DNA from: an uncultured Desulfobulbaceae bacterium
GTDB taxonomy: Bacteria > Desulfobacterota > Desulfobulbia > Desulfobulbales > Desulfobulbaceae
NCBI GenBank assembly: GCA_947259225.1
Contig: CAMYLK010000014.1
Span: 1 to 64,000, forward strand
Reading direction: 5' to 3'
Length of the DNA stretch: 64,000 nucleotides
Part shown: one piece after another, positions 26,263 through 35,852 of the stretch
How positions within the stretch are numbered: position 1 is the stretch's first letter
Layout of the letters: the number at the start of each line of letters is the position of its first letter
Translations under genes and position numbers: made by a program
Notes under the pieces: generated by a model
Told to the model about the DNA's origin: nothing
The model's database searches: none
What the model saw: only the letters and a program-made list of their open reading frames with translations

Positions 26263-27662
26263 GGTCTGAACCCGGCTTCCCGGGCCACCTTGGTATCTTT
26301 AAATTTGATGGTACAGAGTTCACAGTCATAAAATTCGCAACCCGGAAGATGAAAAATCCTGCCATCAGCGTTTGCATGGATCATCATGCCTTCAGGATAA
26401 TATTCGGCCTGTTCTTGAGTTTTGCTTCCAGGATTCCAGCGTAATATCCAGGTAACAAAGTGTATGAAATTTTTTAATATGGGAACAATGACCGCTTTGT
26501 AAAAATCTATGAACTTGTTTTGTACCCTTTCAGAAATAATCGGTTTGTCAATTTCAACACGACGAAACACCCAGAGTGTCAAACCAAGAAAGATAAAGTT
26601 GGGTAGCCACATGCCCACCACAACAGGCAGGCTCAGATCCTCACTGAGAACCCTGCCAAATGTAAATAAAATGTAATACAACACGAAGAATGCCAGTCCC
26701 AGCGGCACCCCTATAGCCCGCTTTCCAGGCCCAGCCTGAAGCCCCAGGGGGAAGCCGAGCAGGCTGAGAATAAAACACCCAACCGGCAGGGCAAGTCGGT
26801 GATGAAACTCGGTTAAATAAACAACCCCCTCTTTTGTTTTGCGGCCATATTTACCAGCAGCTTCAATGAGTTGTTGCTGGTTCATCGATCCTTTTCCGAT
26901 AACAGTAAGGTCATCACCATCAATCCTGGTCGGAGGCCTAATCGGGATCTGTACCTGATACCTCTTGAACCGGATAATCTGGTTGTCAAATTCATCAGTA
27001 TGGTGCATGGTTCCATCATTGAGGACAATGGTAACCATCATTTTGTCTATATCCGCAGCAAGATGACCAGCCTGGGCCATAATAATGATTGGTTGTTCCC
27101 TGTCGCGCATGTCTGAGACGTACACACCCTGCCATTGTTCCTGCTCATCAATACTGTCAACATAAACAACCAGATCTCCGAGGGTCTCGGTGAATTTTTT
27201 CTCCTGCAGGCCTTTGTCAATTTTTTCCTTAGCCAGTTGAAAGAGAAGATTTTTCATGGCTACTTCACCGGCAGGTATAAGACTGATCGAAAAAAAACCC
27301 GTCAACAGCGAGATAGCCAGGGCAAAGGCAATAACAGGAGGAGTGATCTGTTTCAGGCTTGTACCGCATGATTTGAGAACAAGTATTTCCCGCTCATTGG
27401 TAAGCCTGGTAAAACCAACTATGACACCGGTCATACTGGCCATTGGTATCACATAGAGTAATAAATGCGGAAAAATATAGGAAAAAAGCCTTATAAAATC
27501 ATCCAGGCCGATTCTGAGCTCCAGAACCACATCAAGAAGGGGAAGGAGGCGGATAAGAAAAAATACACAGTAAAGTATTATGAAGCTCGCAAAGAAAGGG
27601 GCAAGCATTTCTGATGCTATATAACTGTACAGCAGCAGGGGGAGGGGTTTATTTTTTGTCAT
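26223..27662 (-). CDS. LptF/LptG permease with C-terminal Ada-like zinc motif
   Basis: A 479-residue protein. Residues 1-360 are a typical YjgP/YjgQ permease: EMLAPFFASFIILYCVFFLIRL, VIPMASMTGVIVGFTRLTNEREILVLKSCG, the periplasmic beta-jellyroll region, and four C-terminal helices (ALPVGCFILSLLGFPLGLQ). LptF/G extract LPS for the Lpt bridge. Unusually, the last about 45 residues carry FHLPGCEFYDCELCTIKF...GFRPCRHCK, a Cys pattern like the Ada-type metal-binding module. In the standard LptF/LptG (about 360-390 residues) nothing of the kind is expected. Which subunit (F or G) it is cannot be decided. Confidence 0.82.
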   Translation of the reverse strand: MTKNKPLPLLLYSYIASEMLAPFFASFIILYCVFFLIRLLPLLDVVLELRIGLDDFIRLFSYIFPHLLLYVIPMASMTGVIVGFTRLTNEREILVLKSCGTSLKQITPPVIAFALAISLLTGFFSISLIPAGEVAMKNLLFQLAKEKIDKGLQEKKFTETLGDLVVYVDSIDEQEQWQGVYVSDMRDREQPIIIMAQAGHLAADIDKMMVTIVLNDGTMHHTDEFDNQIIRFKRYQVQIPIRPPTRIDGDDLTVIGKGSMNQQQLIEAAGKYGRKTKEGVVYLTEFHHRLALPVGCFILSLLGFPLGLQAGPGKRAIGVPLGLAFFVLYYILFTFGRVLSEDLSLPVVVGMWLPNFIFLGLTLWVFRRVEIDKPIISERVQNKFIDFYKAVIVPILKNFIHFVTWILRWNPGSKTQEQAEYYPEGMMIHANADGRIFHLPGCEFYDCELCTIKFKDTKVAREAGFRPCRHCKTRLDSKK

Positions 27663-27732
27663 TATTTAGCGATGTTAGCTGTAGGAGCAATGTATGGAGA
27701 TATGCACAATGAGCCGGCCCGGAGGCATTTTA

Positions 27733-29121
27733 TTACAGCTGGTTTGTTATATCGTTGATATTCACATCAATCCAATGCTGGTCCCACCATTCGACAGGAG
27801 TGACAAATATCCCATGCACCAGGACACTGAAATGGAGATGATCACCACCAGCCATACCAGTAGCACCTGAACGGCCGATGATGGCCCCCTGGTCGACAAT
27901 TTCTTCTAGTTCGGTATCAATACGGCTCAAATGGGAATAGAGGCTGAAAAGCCCCTGCCCATGATCGAGTATAACAGTGTTGCCGTAAATACCAAGATAA
28001 TCCGCATAGATTACCTTTCCCCTGTTTGCAGCTTTTATTTCAACGGCAGTGGTTGAGGCAATATCCATTCCCAGATGGACCTGCTGGTCAACTGCCTTGC
28101 CCTTGTAAAGATAGGTTCGCAAATCTGCATAACCGGCCATGGATGCCCCAGACATCCTGAGGAATTTGTCTTTCCAGAGTTGGTCTGCCTGAGGCGTTGT
28201 GCATAACTTTTTTATGATGTCAGCATTCTGTCTGCGAACTTCATTGTTGGTATATAGATACTTGTCCAGAATGGAACCCTGCATGTCAGGATAATATTGT
28301 TCAAATTCAGGGACCTTTGTTTCAAGGAAACCGTCACTCACGTTTATATTGTCCTTTTTATAATCAGCCTTCTTCTTAATCATTGAAAAGACGGCTTTCC
28401 CTTCGTTGCCGGCCATATCCCGTGCAATAACCCTGGAGCCCTCAATTTTATCAGTATCCCAGGCAAGTGCAATATAGGCAACAAAGCGATTTTCACGGTT
28501 TGGTACCGGAAAACCACGGAAAAAAACATCGTTCACGAGCACACCATGCTTTTTGACTGGCTCGGAAACATCATAGACAACAATTCCACTCCCCCCGGGG
28601 AGTATATACCGCTGAGTATGTTCGAGGGTAACCTTCGGGAGTTTCGTGTCAATGGTGACCGGAAAACGTTGGACAGTGGAATTGCCGGTAAACATCCCGT
28701 TCAGTGAAAAATCACTGGCAGTTATGACAAGTTCGGCATCGCCATCTTTGAGTTTTGCTTTCTTGCTGTCAAACTCTATTACTCCGTCGCTCTGTGCCGG
28801 TCCGGCACCATAATACCAGGTTTTACGTTGAAATGTTTTTTGAAAGAGTTCCCTGGACTGACCGTTCTGTTCGATGGTAGCGGTTACAGTACGGATTCCC
28901 TGTTTGCGGTCATTGATCTCAAAAGCAATGCTTGCATTCCTTCCAAGATAGCGTACTTCTTCCCTAAGGGTAACAAGTGGTTTCTCCGTTTCAAAAAGGA
29001 TAATTGCTCCGATTGCTCCAATGGAAACAATGAGAAGGAGTAATAAGAGGATTACTGTTCGGCCAAGCTTGAACCTCGATTTCCTTGGGGCATTTGACTT
29101 GAGTCTTGTTTCAGAAGGCAT
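27733..29121 (-). CDS. M23 family metallopeptidase, membrane-anchored
   Basis: A 462-residue protein with an N-terminal basic segment and a transmembrane helix (TVILLLLLLIVSIGAIGAIILF). The middle (about 60-320) is unassigned beta-rich periplasmic sequence. The C-terminal LytM/M23 domain carries the zinc-binding HLGMDIAS (HxxxD) and HLHFSVLV (HxH) motifs, with ILDHGQGLFSLYSHLSRI between. It would cleave peptidoglycan cross-links or act as a regulator of amidases, or process a surface peptide. The C-terminal Trp-rich FVTPVEWWDQHWI follows the domain. Confidence 0.88.
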   Translation of the reverse strand: MPSETRLKSNAPRKSRFKLGRTVILLLLLLIVSIGAIGAIILFETEKPLVTLREEVRYLGRNASIAFEINDRKQGIRTVTATIEQNGQSRELFQKTFQRKTWYYGAGPAQSDGVIEFDSKKAKLKDGDAELVITASDFSLNGMFTGNSTVQRFPVTIDTKLPKVTLEHTQRYILPGGSGIVVYDVSEPVKKHGVLVNDVFFRGFPVPNRENRFVAYIALAWDTDKIEGSRVIARDMAGNEGKAVFSMIKKKADYKKDNINVSDGFLETKVPEFEQYYPDMQGSILDKYLYTNNEVRRQNADIIKKLCTTPQADQLWKDKFLRMSGASMAGYADLRTYLYKGKAVDQQVHLGMDIASTTAVEIKAANRGKVIYADYLGIYGNTVILDHGQGLFSLYSHLSRIDTELEEIVDQGAIIGRSGATGMAGGDHLHFSVLVHGIFVTPVEWWDQHWIDVNINDITNQL

Positions 29122-29327
29122 GTGTGTATGTCTCGTTTGTTTCTAGTAAGATATTTAAGGTCAATTCTACGTACAGGAATACAGATTTATACCATTGTCA
29201 GCATTCTATCTATTATTCATAATTGACAGTTTCGCAATAATTGCTTTGCGGATTGTTTGATAATTATGAACGGTTGAACTTCCGGTAGATATGCTCAACC
29301 TCGGTGATGAGCTGCAAAATAAATCGA

Positions 29328-30854
29328 TTATTCACTCCATGAAATGTCGTACCTGCTGACATGTGAGTCGCTGACAGGAATTACTGTTAATTGTTTTCCG
29401 GTTTCTTTTTCAAGGGCTTCGATGTGCTGCGTTTCTTCCTGAAGCAGCATGTCTGCCACATAAGGGTGTACCTTGACATACACTTTGCTGCTTGATTTAC
29501 GGTGAGCGTCCCTGGTAATTTTTCTGAAGATTTCATAACATGTTGTTCTGCGCGATTTTACCATTCCCTCTCCCTCACAATACAAACAAGGTTCACACAT
29601 CATCTGCGTAAGGTTTTCAAGGGAGCGTTTCCTGGTCATCTGCACCAGGCCGAATTCAGATATTTTTAAAATATTAATACGATTCTTATCTTTTTTTATA
29701 GCATCCTGAAAGGTGGCAAAGAGTTCATCACGATGCTCCTGACTTTCCATGTCTATGAAATCAATAATAATTATGCCGCCAATATTTCTTAATCTTAACT
29801 GGTAGGCAATTTCCTTGGCCGCCTCCATGTTTGTCTTGAAGATGGTTTCTGCCTGATCATTTTTTCCAACATATCTTCCTGTATTGACATCAATAACAGA
29901 GAGAGCTTCGGTTGTATCAATAATTATGTATCCTCCTGAACGGAGCCAGACTTTTTTGTCCAGAGCCCTGTTTATATCCACTTCTATGCCATACGCCTCA
30001 AAAAGCGGAATGTCACGCTCATAAAAAATAACTTTATTTTTCAGTTCAGGGGCAAACATCTGCATGAAAGAAAGAAGTCTTTCGAACACAGGCTGGGAGT
30101 CAACGATTAGTTCCTTAACATCGTCAGTAAATAGATCCCTCACGGAACGAAGGATAATATCCAGGTCCTGGTAGACCAGGTTCGGAACAGATACCTTGCC
30201 GCAATGAGACCTGATATCATCCCACAGCAGCATAAGAAATTCCATGTCGGCTTCAAGTTCGGCTTCACTCGCTTGTTCAGCAACAGTCCTGACAATAAAT
30301 CCGGTGCCGGGCGGACGTAGATTTTCAATTTTCCCCTTCAGTTTCTGGCGGATTTCTTCGTCTTCAATTTTCCTCGATATACCTATATGATCGTTCAAGG
30401 GCATGAAAACGAGGTTTCTGCAGGGCAGGGTAATGTGACAGGTCAGCCTTGCCCCTTTGCTGCCGATGGGTTCTTTTGATATCTGAACGAGTATGTCCTG
30501 CCCTTCCTTCAAGAGGTGCTCAATGCTCGGTTGAGAATCCTGGCCTGATTTCACAGGATTAATCATGAGTTCATGTGCCTGAAAAGGCTGTTCATGGAAG
30601 GCAATTCGTCTTTCAATTTCAGACGATGACATGATAACATCATCCACATAAAGGAAACCCGCTCGTTCCAGCCCTATGTCTACGAAAGCGGCCTGCATGC
30701 CGGGCAGAACACGGACAATTTTGCCGCAGTAAATATTCCCGACAAGTCCTTTTTCAGCTGGTCTTTCCAGGTAGAATTCGAGCAGATTGCCGCTGTCAAC
30801 CAGGGCTATCCTGTTTTCATAGGAGGTTGCATTGATAAGTATATCTGTATACAT
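29328..30854 (-). CDS. rng: Ribonuclease G (Rne/Rng family)
   Basis: A 508-residue endoribonuclease of the RNase E/G family acting on single-stranded 5'-monophosphate RNA, including rRNA maturation. An S1-like N-terminal domain (GNIYCGKIVRVLPGMQAAFVDIGLERAGFLYVDDV, cited in parts) leads into the core with SVIDVNTGRYVGK and IIIDFIDM (metal-binding Asp residues), and the zinc-link CEPCLYCEGEGM near residue 425. Length and lack of a long C-terminal scaffold match RNase G and not RNase E. Confidence 0.93.
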   Translation of the reverse strand: MYTDILINATSYENRIALVDSGNLLEFYLERPAEKGLVGNIYCGKIVRVLPGMQAAFVDIGLERAGFLYVDDVIMSSSEIERRIAFHEQPFQAHELMINPVKSGQDSQPSIEHLLKEGQDILVQISKEPIGSKGARLTCHITLPCRNLVFMPLNDHIGISRKIEDEEIRQKLKGKIENLRPPGTGFIVRTVAEQASEAELEADMEFLMLLWDDIRSHCGKVSVPNLVYQDLDIILRSVRDLFTDDVKELIVDSQPVFERLLSFMQMFAPELKNKVIFYERDIPLFEAYGIEVDINRALDKKVWLRSGGYIIIDTTEALSVIDVNTGRYVGKNDQAETIFKTNMEAAKEIAYQLRLRNIGGIIIIDFIDMESQEHRDELFATFQDAIKKDKNRINILKISEFGLVQMTRKRSLENLTQMMCEPCLYCEGEGMVKSRRTTCYEIFRKITRDAHRKSSSKVYVKVHPYVADMLLQEETQHIEALEKETGKQLTVIPVSDSHVSRYDISWSE

Positions 30855-31022
30855 AAATAAAAGACCTGTGCCGAAAGAAGAGAATAAAAAATTATTAAAC
30901 TTTGAATATATATATTAAATAATAAGGTTCCGCCATAAGAAAGCTTGACTGCTTTCTGTGAATATTATTCAGAATTCAGGCAATCAAAGAAGGAACCCGA
31001 AATGTACATATAAATTTTCCAC

Positions 31023-31877
31023 ATGTCCATAAGTGTAATCATTCCAACCTACAACCGGTCAGACTTTCTGGACAGTGCTGTCCAATCTGTTGTCGACCAG
31101 ACTTTTCCATGTTCAGAACTTGTCATAATTGATGATGGTTCAAACGACGATACCGGAATCAAGGTCAAAAAGCTCACTCACAGGTTACATATTCCCGTAA
31201 AATATTATTTCCAGGAAAACAGAGGGGCTGCTGCTGCGAGGAACACAGGAATTAAGATGGCCTCTTCTGACTTTCTCTGTTTTCTGGATTCTGATGACCG
31301 CTATATGCCGGAAAAATTGTCACTGCAAATAACAGCGATGCAGCAGAATGATCATCTTATCTCCCATACCCGCGAAATATGGTTCCGGCGTGAAAAACTG
31401 CTTAACCAGAAACGAAAACATCAACCTCGGGACGGTTACATTTTCAGAGAATGCCTGGATATGTGTGCGGTTGGAATGTCCACAGTGATGGTGAGAAGGT
31501 CACTTTTTGATAAGTATGGATATTTTGACGAAACCTTACCCTGTTGCGAGGATTATGATTTCTGGTTGAGGGTAAGTGTAAATGAGGAGTTTTTTCTTGT
31601 TCCCAAGCAGCTGACTATTAAAAACGGGGGGCGTGACGATCAGTTATCCGTTATTTATCGGGAGGGTATGGACAAATACAGGATCAGATCGATAGTCAAT
31701 CTCCTTGCCCATTACTCCTTGACGACATCGCAACAAAATATTGCCTTACAAGAACTTAAAAGGAAGTGTGATATCTACGGAAAAGGCTGTTTAAAGCATG
31801 GTAAAAAGGAAGAAGGCCGCTATTATCTCCAGCTCCCATCCGAGTATGGTTATAATAAGAAATTTACCCGGGGTTAG
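31023..31877 (+). CDS. GT2 family glycosyltransferase
   Basis: A 284-residue GT-A fold glycosyltransferase. The N-terminus SVIIPTYNRSDFLDSAVQSVVDQT is the family 2 signature, followed by LVIIDDGSNDDT, ENRGAAAARNTGIKMASSDFLCFLDSDDRYMPEKL (DxD-type metal site) and a C-terminal CEDYDFWLRVS (ED acidic catalytic base). It transfers a sugar from an NDP-donor; acceptor unknown. It lacks membrane helices, so it acts in the cytoplasm on a lipid- or nucleotide-linked acceptor. The start codon ATG at 31023 has no clear SD. Confidence 0.88.
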   Translation: MSISVIIPTYNRSDFLDSAVQSVVDQTFPCSELVIIDDGSNDDTGIKVKKLTHRLHIPVKYYFQENRGAAAARNTGIKMASSDFLCFLDSDDRYMPEKLSLQITAMQQNDHLISHTREIWFRREKLLNQKRKHQPRDGYIFRECLDMCAVGMSTVMVRRSLFDKYGYFDETLPCCEDYDFWLRVSVNEEFFLVPKQLTIKNGGRDDQLSVIYREGMDKYRIRSIVNLLAHYSLTTSQQNIALQELKRKCDIYGKGCLKHGKKEEGRYYLQLPSEYGYNKKFTRG

Positions 31878-31886
31878 GCATGAAGA

Positions 31887-32252
31887 TCAGTCGCGATAAA
31901 ATTTATGAGATCCGTATTGTGCTACAAACGTCATATCATTGGACCAGTCAGGCAGGATATCTTCACGGTGATAAAATGTTGCACCACCTGTAAAGTCCTC
32001 GGTAACCATAGCGAAGAAAGCAGAGTGCATGCAGTCAAAAAATGCCTCAGGTTCAGCCGGCACATAGGTTCTCTTCTGGAATGTCCAGCTGAATTGATAT
32101 GGAGCGTTTATTACCTGTTCGAGGCTTTGTTGTTTTATTGTCGCTCTGTTGATAGTGACATGTGCCACCGCGAGCTGACCAATCTTTGATTCACTCCGTG
32201 CTTCGTGATATACATTGAGCGTTAGCCAGAGCAGTCCTTCAAGAAATCCCAT
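31887..32252 (-). CDS. SleB-like (Hydrolase_2) cell-wall hydrolase, small
   Basis: A 121-residue protein matching the SleB/CwlJ hydrolase core: catalytic Glu in LTLNVYHEARSES, then AVAHVTINRA, PYQFSWTF, FFAMVTEDFTGGATFYHRED and TFVAQYGSHKFYRD. Family enzymes act as lytic transglycosylases on peptidoglycan. It lacks a signal peptide, so export may need another route (phage endolysin-like forms also lack one). Convergent with the GT2 gene, with only 9 nt between stops. Confidence 0.85.
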   Translation of the reverse strand: MGFLEGLLWLTLNVYHEARSESKIGQLAVAHVTINRATIKQQSLEQVINAPYQFSWTFQKRTYVPAEPEAFFDCMHSAFFAMVTEDFTGGATFYHREDILPDWSNDMTFVAQYGSHKFYRD

Positions 32253-32742
32253 ACAATTTATTCTGGATAAATGTTATTTCCGGAGCGTTAACAATTCATG
32301 CTGTTAGCTTTAATTTATTGATTAATGTCCTTAACATGCATCTGAATTAAGAAAGTTAATGGGCAATAATACAGCCGTTTAAAATCATAATACCATATTT
32401 CAATGTACAAAAAAAAGTGGGTAGCATGTTTGATAATGATTATTGTTGTGTAATGTAGATTAAACAGGTAGAGATACCTAACTTATATTATATCTAACTC
32501 AGACAATTATATGAATCATCCATCAGTTGTATTTTTACTTATTCTCTACCATTACACTCGTTTTTGGGCTCTTCACACATTGTTTTTTTGCTTGAAAAAA
32601 ATAGTATTTAATTTTAATATCATTAATTCTGTCCTCTCTTCCATGAATGGTAAAAAATACATAATTTATGAACAGCATTTGTCATTTCTTATGCGATCAG
32701 ATATTCTCGATTTAAATTTCTGTATAATGGTAAGGAGACCAT
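32253..32742. other. AT-rich 490-bp spacer upstream of folD
   Basis: No convincing gene: a short frame at 32511-32762 runs into folD and has no family similarity. It separates the SleB-like gene (divergent) from the Wood-Ljungdahl operon, so it should hold the operon's regulatory region. A candidate promoter is listed separately; no known riboswitch was recognised. Confidence 0.6.
32592..32620 (+). promoter_or_regulatory. Candidate sigma70-type promoter upstream of folD
   Basis: TTGAAA (32592-32597) and TAATAT (32615-32620) are separated by 17 nt. Matches of this quality arise easily in such AT-rich DNA, so this is a weak call. It lies 122 nt upstream of folD and may drive the folD-mvhD cluster. 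Confidence 0.3.
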
Positions 32743-33630
32743 ATGAGTGCAAAAATTATTAGTGGAACTGAAACAGCAAAAGCTATTCGCGAAGAACTAA
32801 AAACCGAAGTTGATGACCTCAGGGAAAAACACAACATTACCCCCGGCCTGGTCACAATTCTAGTCGGGGAGGATCCGGCTTCCCAATCCTATGTTGCGGC
32901 AAAAAACAAAACCGCCCACGCCCTTGGCATTTATTCTGAGCAGTTAACACTTCCCGCGGAAACCAGCGAACAGGAGCTGCTTGAGCTGGTTGATAAATAT
33001 AATAAAGATCCGAAAATCCATGGTATCCTTGTTCAGCTGCCTTTACCAAAACATATTAATGAAGGTAAAGTCCTTTTTGCCATTGATCCAGACAAGGATG
33101 TGGACGGCTTCCATCCTGTCAATGTCGGCAAAATGATGGTTGGCGAGCAATGCTTTCTGCCATGCACTCCCCACGGAGTAATTGAGTTGATTCAACGCTC
33201 AGGTACAGAATCAAGTGGCGCCGAGGTTGTTGTTGTAGGCCGTTCAAATATTGTAGGCAAACCGGTTGCAAACCTCATGCTTCAGAAGCGTGATGGTGGT
33301 AACGCCACGGTCACCCTCTGCCACACCCGCACAAAAGATATGGACCTTCATACAAAACGTGCTGACATATTAATTGTTGCGGCTGGTGTCGCCAATATGA
33401 TCAAGGCGGATCAGGTGAAAGAAGGTGTGGTGGTTATTGACGTTGGTGTAAACCGCATCGGCATGTCGGATAGCGGCAAGGCTATTCTGGCTGGTGATGT
33501 AGAATTTGAATCGGTCAAGGAAAAAGCGGCAGCAATTACTCCGGTTCCCGGTGGTGTTGGTCCGATGACTATCACCATGCTCATGAAAAACACTGTCCAG
33601 TCAGCCAAACAGCATGCGGGCTTGGCATAA
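32743..33630 (+). CDS. folD: Methylene-THF dehydrogenase / methenyl-THF cyclohydrolase
   Basis: A 295-residue bifunctional enzyme interconverting 10-formyl-, methenyl- and methylene-tetrahydrofolate with NAD(P). FolD signatures: TPGLVTILVGEDPASQSYVAAKNKTA with catalytic Lys, GILVQLPLPKHI, DKDVDGFHPVNVGKM, and VVVGRSNIVGKPVANLM. SD AAGGAG is 6 nt before ATG. As first gene of the cluster with cooS, metF-acsD, acsB and acsC, it provides the C1 carrier chemistry of the Wood-Ljungdahl methyl branch. Confidence 0.96.
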   Translation: MSAKIISGTETAKAIREELKTEVDDLREKHNITPGLVTILVGEDPASQSYVAAKNKTAHALGIYSEQLTLPAETSEQELLELVDKYNKDPKIHGILVQLPLPKHINEGKVLFAIDPDKDVDGFHPVNVGKMMVGEQCFLPCTPHGVIELIQRSGTESSGAEVVVVGRSNIVGKPVANLMLQKRDGGNATVTLCHTRTKDMDLHTKRADILIVAAGVANMIKADQVKEGVVVIDVGVNRIGMSDSGKAILAGDVEFESVKEKAAAITPVPGGVGPMTITMLMKNTVQSAKQHAGLA

Positions 33631-33711
33631 TTTATATTTAAACAAGGAACCTGTACATAATCTTGCTGGTTACCGGTTCCATTATCTGACCACAGCTCAG
33701 GAGGCTACATT

Positions 33712-35709
33712 ATGGCCAAATCACATGGATGCGATAGTTGTAATGAAATAACAGGCGCATCAACCATTGACCTGTTGAATCAAGACTTGGCGAAAAAAGT
33801 AAGAACAGCATATGACCGGCTTGAAGATCGAGGCATGTCTGCCTGTCTTTTCGGTTCCGGAGGCACCTGCTGCAAGATATGCAACATGGGCCCATGCCAG
33901 ATTATAGACGATGTAGACCAGATGCTCGGTGTATGCGGAGCGACAGCTGATACAGTTGCCGCCAGGAATTTTGCACGCATAATTGCAGCCGGCACTGCTT
34001 CTCATACTGATCATGCGCGGGAGATGGTTCGTGGCTTCATAGCCACAGCCAAGGGAGAAACGCCTCACGAAATCAGAGACGTAGACAAACTCCATAAAAT
34101 GGCAGAACTGTTCGGCATTGAGACCGAGGGACGCGACAAGAACGAAATCGCCATAGAATTGGGTGAAAAGGCCCTGGCTGAGTTCGGCCAGCAGGAGGGC
34201 ACCCTGACTTTTCTTAAACGGGCTCCGAAAAAACAACAGGAGATCTGGAAAAAACTGGGAGTTGAGCCGCGTGGTGTTGATCGCGAAGTAGTTGAGATGA
34301 TGCACCGCACTCACATGGGTGTTGATCAGGAATATCATAACATTATGCTGCAAGGTGCCAGGTGTGCACTTGCTGACGGTTGGGGTTCATCCATGCTCTC
34401 CACCGAGCTGACAGATATCATGTTCGGCACACCCGTTCCCAAGCGGGCGATTGTTGATCTTGGCTGCCTGAAGGAAGACCACGTTAACGTGACGGTCCAC
34501 GGTCACGAACCACTTTTGGCTGAGTCCCTCTGCCTTGCTGCAGAGCAAGAGGATATTCTTGAACTGGCCAAAAAGGTTGGTGCCAAAGGTATCAACCTGG
34601 CCGGCGTCTGCTGTACAGGAAATGAAATTCTCATGCGCCGCGGTATACCAGTCGCCGGTTCCTTTATCCAGCAGGAGATGGTTCTTGCTACCGGTGCTGT
34701 TGAGGCCATGGTCGTTGACGTTCAGTGCGTCATGCAGTCTGTCGCCCAGGTTGTCAAGGAGATGCACACCGATATAATCACCACAAACTACCGTGCAAAA
34801 ATGCCTGATGCGATTCACATCCAGTTTGAAGAACATGATGCAATGAATTCCGCTAAAGAGATCCTGAAGAAGGCAATCGGTAACTACAAGAAACGCGGAG
34901 CACATTATATTCCTAAGGAAGATAAGTTTGACGTAGTAGTCGGCTTCAGTCACGAGACAGTCAATTACATGCTTGGCGGACGTTTTCGTGGATCTTATCG
35001 TCCCCTTAACGACAATATAATCAACGGTCGTATTAAGGGTGTAGGAGCCATAGTCGGTTGTGAACATTATAAATATGCGGATGACGTTCACTTTAAAATT
35101 GCTAAAGAGCTGATCAAGAACAATGTCCTGGTTCTTGCTACCGGCTGTGCGGCATCGGCTCTTGGTCGTCGTGGTCTGATGCGCCCGGAAGCAGCTGCAG
35201 AATATGCCGGTGCCGGTCTTGCTGAAGTCTGTGAAACTGTCGGCATCCCACCGGTTTTGCATGTAGGTTCCTGTGTTGACAACAGCCGTCTGCTGATTGC
35301 TCTGACCGAGATGGTTAATGAAGGCGGTCTTGGTGAGGACATTTCCGAACTTCCTGCCTGCGGTACTGCTCCTTTGTACATGTCTGAGAAAGCTGTGGCC
35401 ATTGGTCAATACTTTGTCAGTTCCGGAGCCCATGTTGTTTTCCAGAATCTTCCAACAGGTGGTGCTAAAAAGTTTAACGAGTTCCTTCTCGGAAGCATGA
35501 AAGAACTGTACGGCGCCAATTGGGCTGTGGAAGAAGACCCCATCAAGCTGGCCCAGCATATGATCAAGGCCATAGATGAAAAGCGTGAAGCACTAGGCAT
35601 CAACAAGAAACAAGAGCGTGTCCTGATGGATATGCAGATGCGCCGTGATCTCGAAGGCCAGGCTCTGCCAGGCACGGGATGCGGTGGAGAAGGGGATAGT
35701 CACGCGTAG
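33712..35709 (+). CDS. cooS: Carbon monoxide dehydrogenase catalytic subunit (Ni-Fe-S)
   Basis: A 665-residue homodimeric CO dehydrogenase subunit reducing CO2 to CO with low-potential ferredoxin. Residues Cys7/Cys10 suit the inter-subunit D-cluster; Cys45, 53, 54, 57 and 62 (ACLFGSGGTCCKICNMGPCQ) supply the B-cluster. C-cluster-type motifs follow (GVCCTGNEILMRRGIPVAG, DVQCVMQ, GCEHYKYADD, TGCAASALG, VGSCVDNSRLL). Length is typical of CooS/AcsA. It lies 81 nt after folD and is followed by metF-acsD, acsB and acsC, so it is the CO-making half of the CODH/ACS here. SD CAGGAGG is upstream of the ATG. Confidence 0.97.
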   Translation: MAKSHGCDSCNEITGASTIDLLNQDLAKKVRTAYDRLEDRGMSACLFGSGGTCCKICNMGPCQIIDDVDQMLGVCGATADTVAARNFARIIAAGTASHTDHAREMVRGFIATAKGETPHEIRDVDKLHKMAELFGIETEGRDKNEIAIELGEKALAEFGQQEGTLTFLKRAPKKQQEIWKKLGVEPRGVDREVVEMMHRTHMGVDQEYHNIMLQGARCALADGWGSSMLSTELTDIMFGTPVPKRAIVDLGCLKEDHVNVTVHGHEPLLAESLCLAAEQEDILELAKKVGAKGINLAGVCCTGNEILMRRGIPVAGSFIQQEMVLATGAVEAMVVDVQCVMQSVAQVVKEMHTDIITTNYRAKMPDAIHIQFEEHDAMNSAKEILKKAIGNYKKRGAHYIPKEDKFDVVVGFSHETVNYMLGGRFRGSYRPLNDNIINGRIKGVGAIVGCEHYKYADDVHFKIAKELIKNNVLVLATGCAASALGRRGLMRPEAAAEYAGAGLAEVCETVGIPPVLHVGSCVDNSRLLIALTEMVNEGGLGEDISELPACGTAPLYMSEKAVAIGQYFVSSGAHVVFQNLPTGGAKKFNEFLLGSMKELYGANWAVEEDPIKLAQHMIKAIDEKREALGINKKQERVLMDMQMRRDLEGQALPGTGCGGEGDSHA

Positions 35710-35793
35710 CTGACAGCCATGACTGTCTATTTCCAGTTGCGGTTATTTCTTGCCAGGGATTATACGACTGTAACTTGATATAATTTTATATAA

Positions 35794-35828
35794 AAGATAT
35801 GGATCGTTTTCATAGCGATCCATATCTT
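35794..35828 (+). promoter_or_regulatory. Perfect hairpin between cooS and metF-acsD
   Basis: AAGATATGGATCG (35794-35806) and CGATCCATATCTT (35816-35828) are exact reverse complements with a 9-nt loop. No T-run follows, so it is not a standard terminator. It sits 14 nt before the AAGGAGG ribosome binding site of metF-acsD and may be an mRNA processing or stabilising element, or a partial attenuator. Confidence 0.7.
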
Positions 35829-35852
35829 GAATTTGTTCATTAAGGAGGATTG

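Noticed and set aside
32723-32728. TATAAT just upstream of folD
   Set aside because: It ends only 14 nt before the start codon, which would leave no room for the SD, and has no -35 box at the proper distance.
32511-32762. 83-codon frame overlapping the folD start
   Set aside because: Hydrophobic, AT-driven composition, no SD, and it would overlap folD; treated as spacer.
34387-35559. Long open frame of 390 codons on the minus strand
   Set aside because: It lies wholly antisense to cooS, has no recognisable motif, and cooS is certain by its cluster ligands; a shadow frame.
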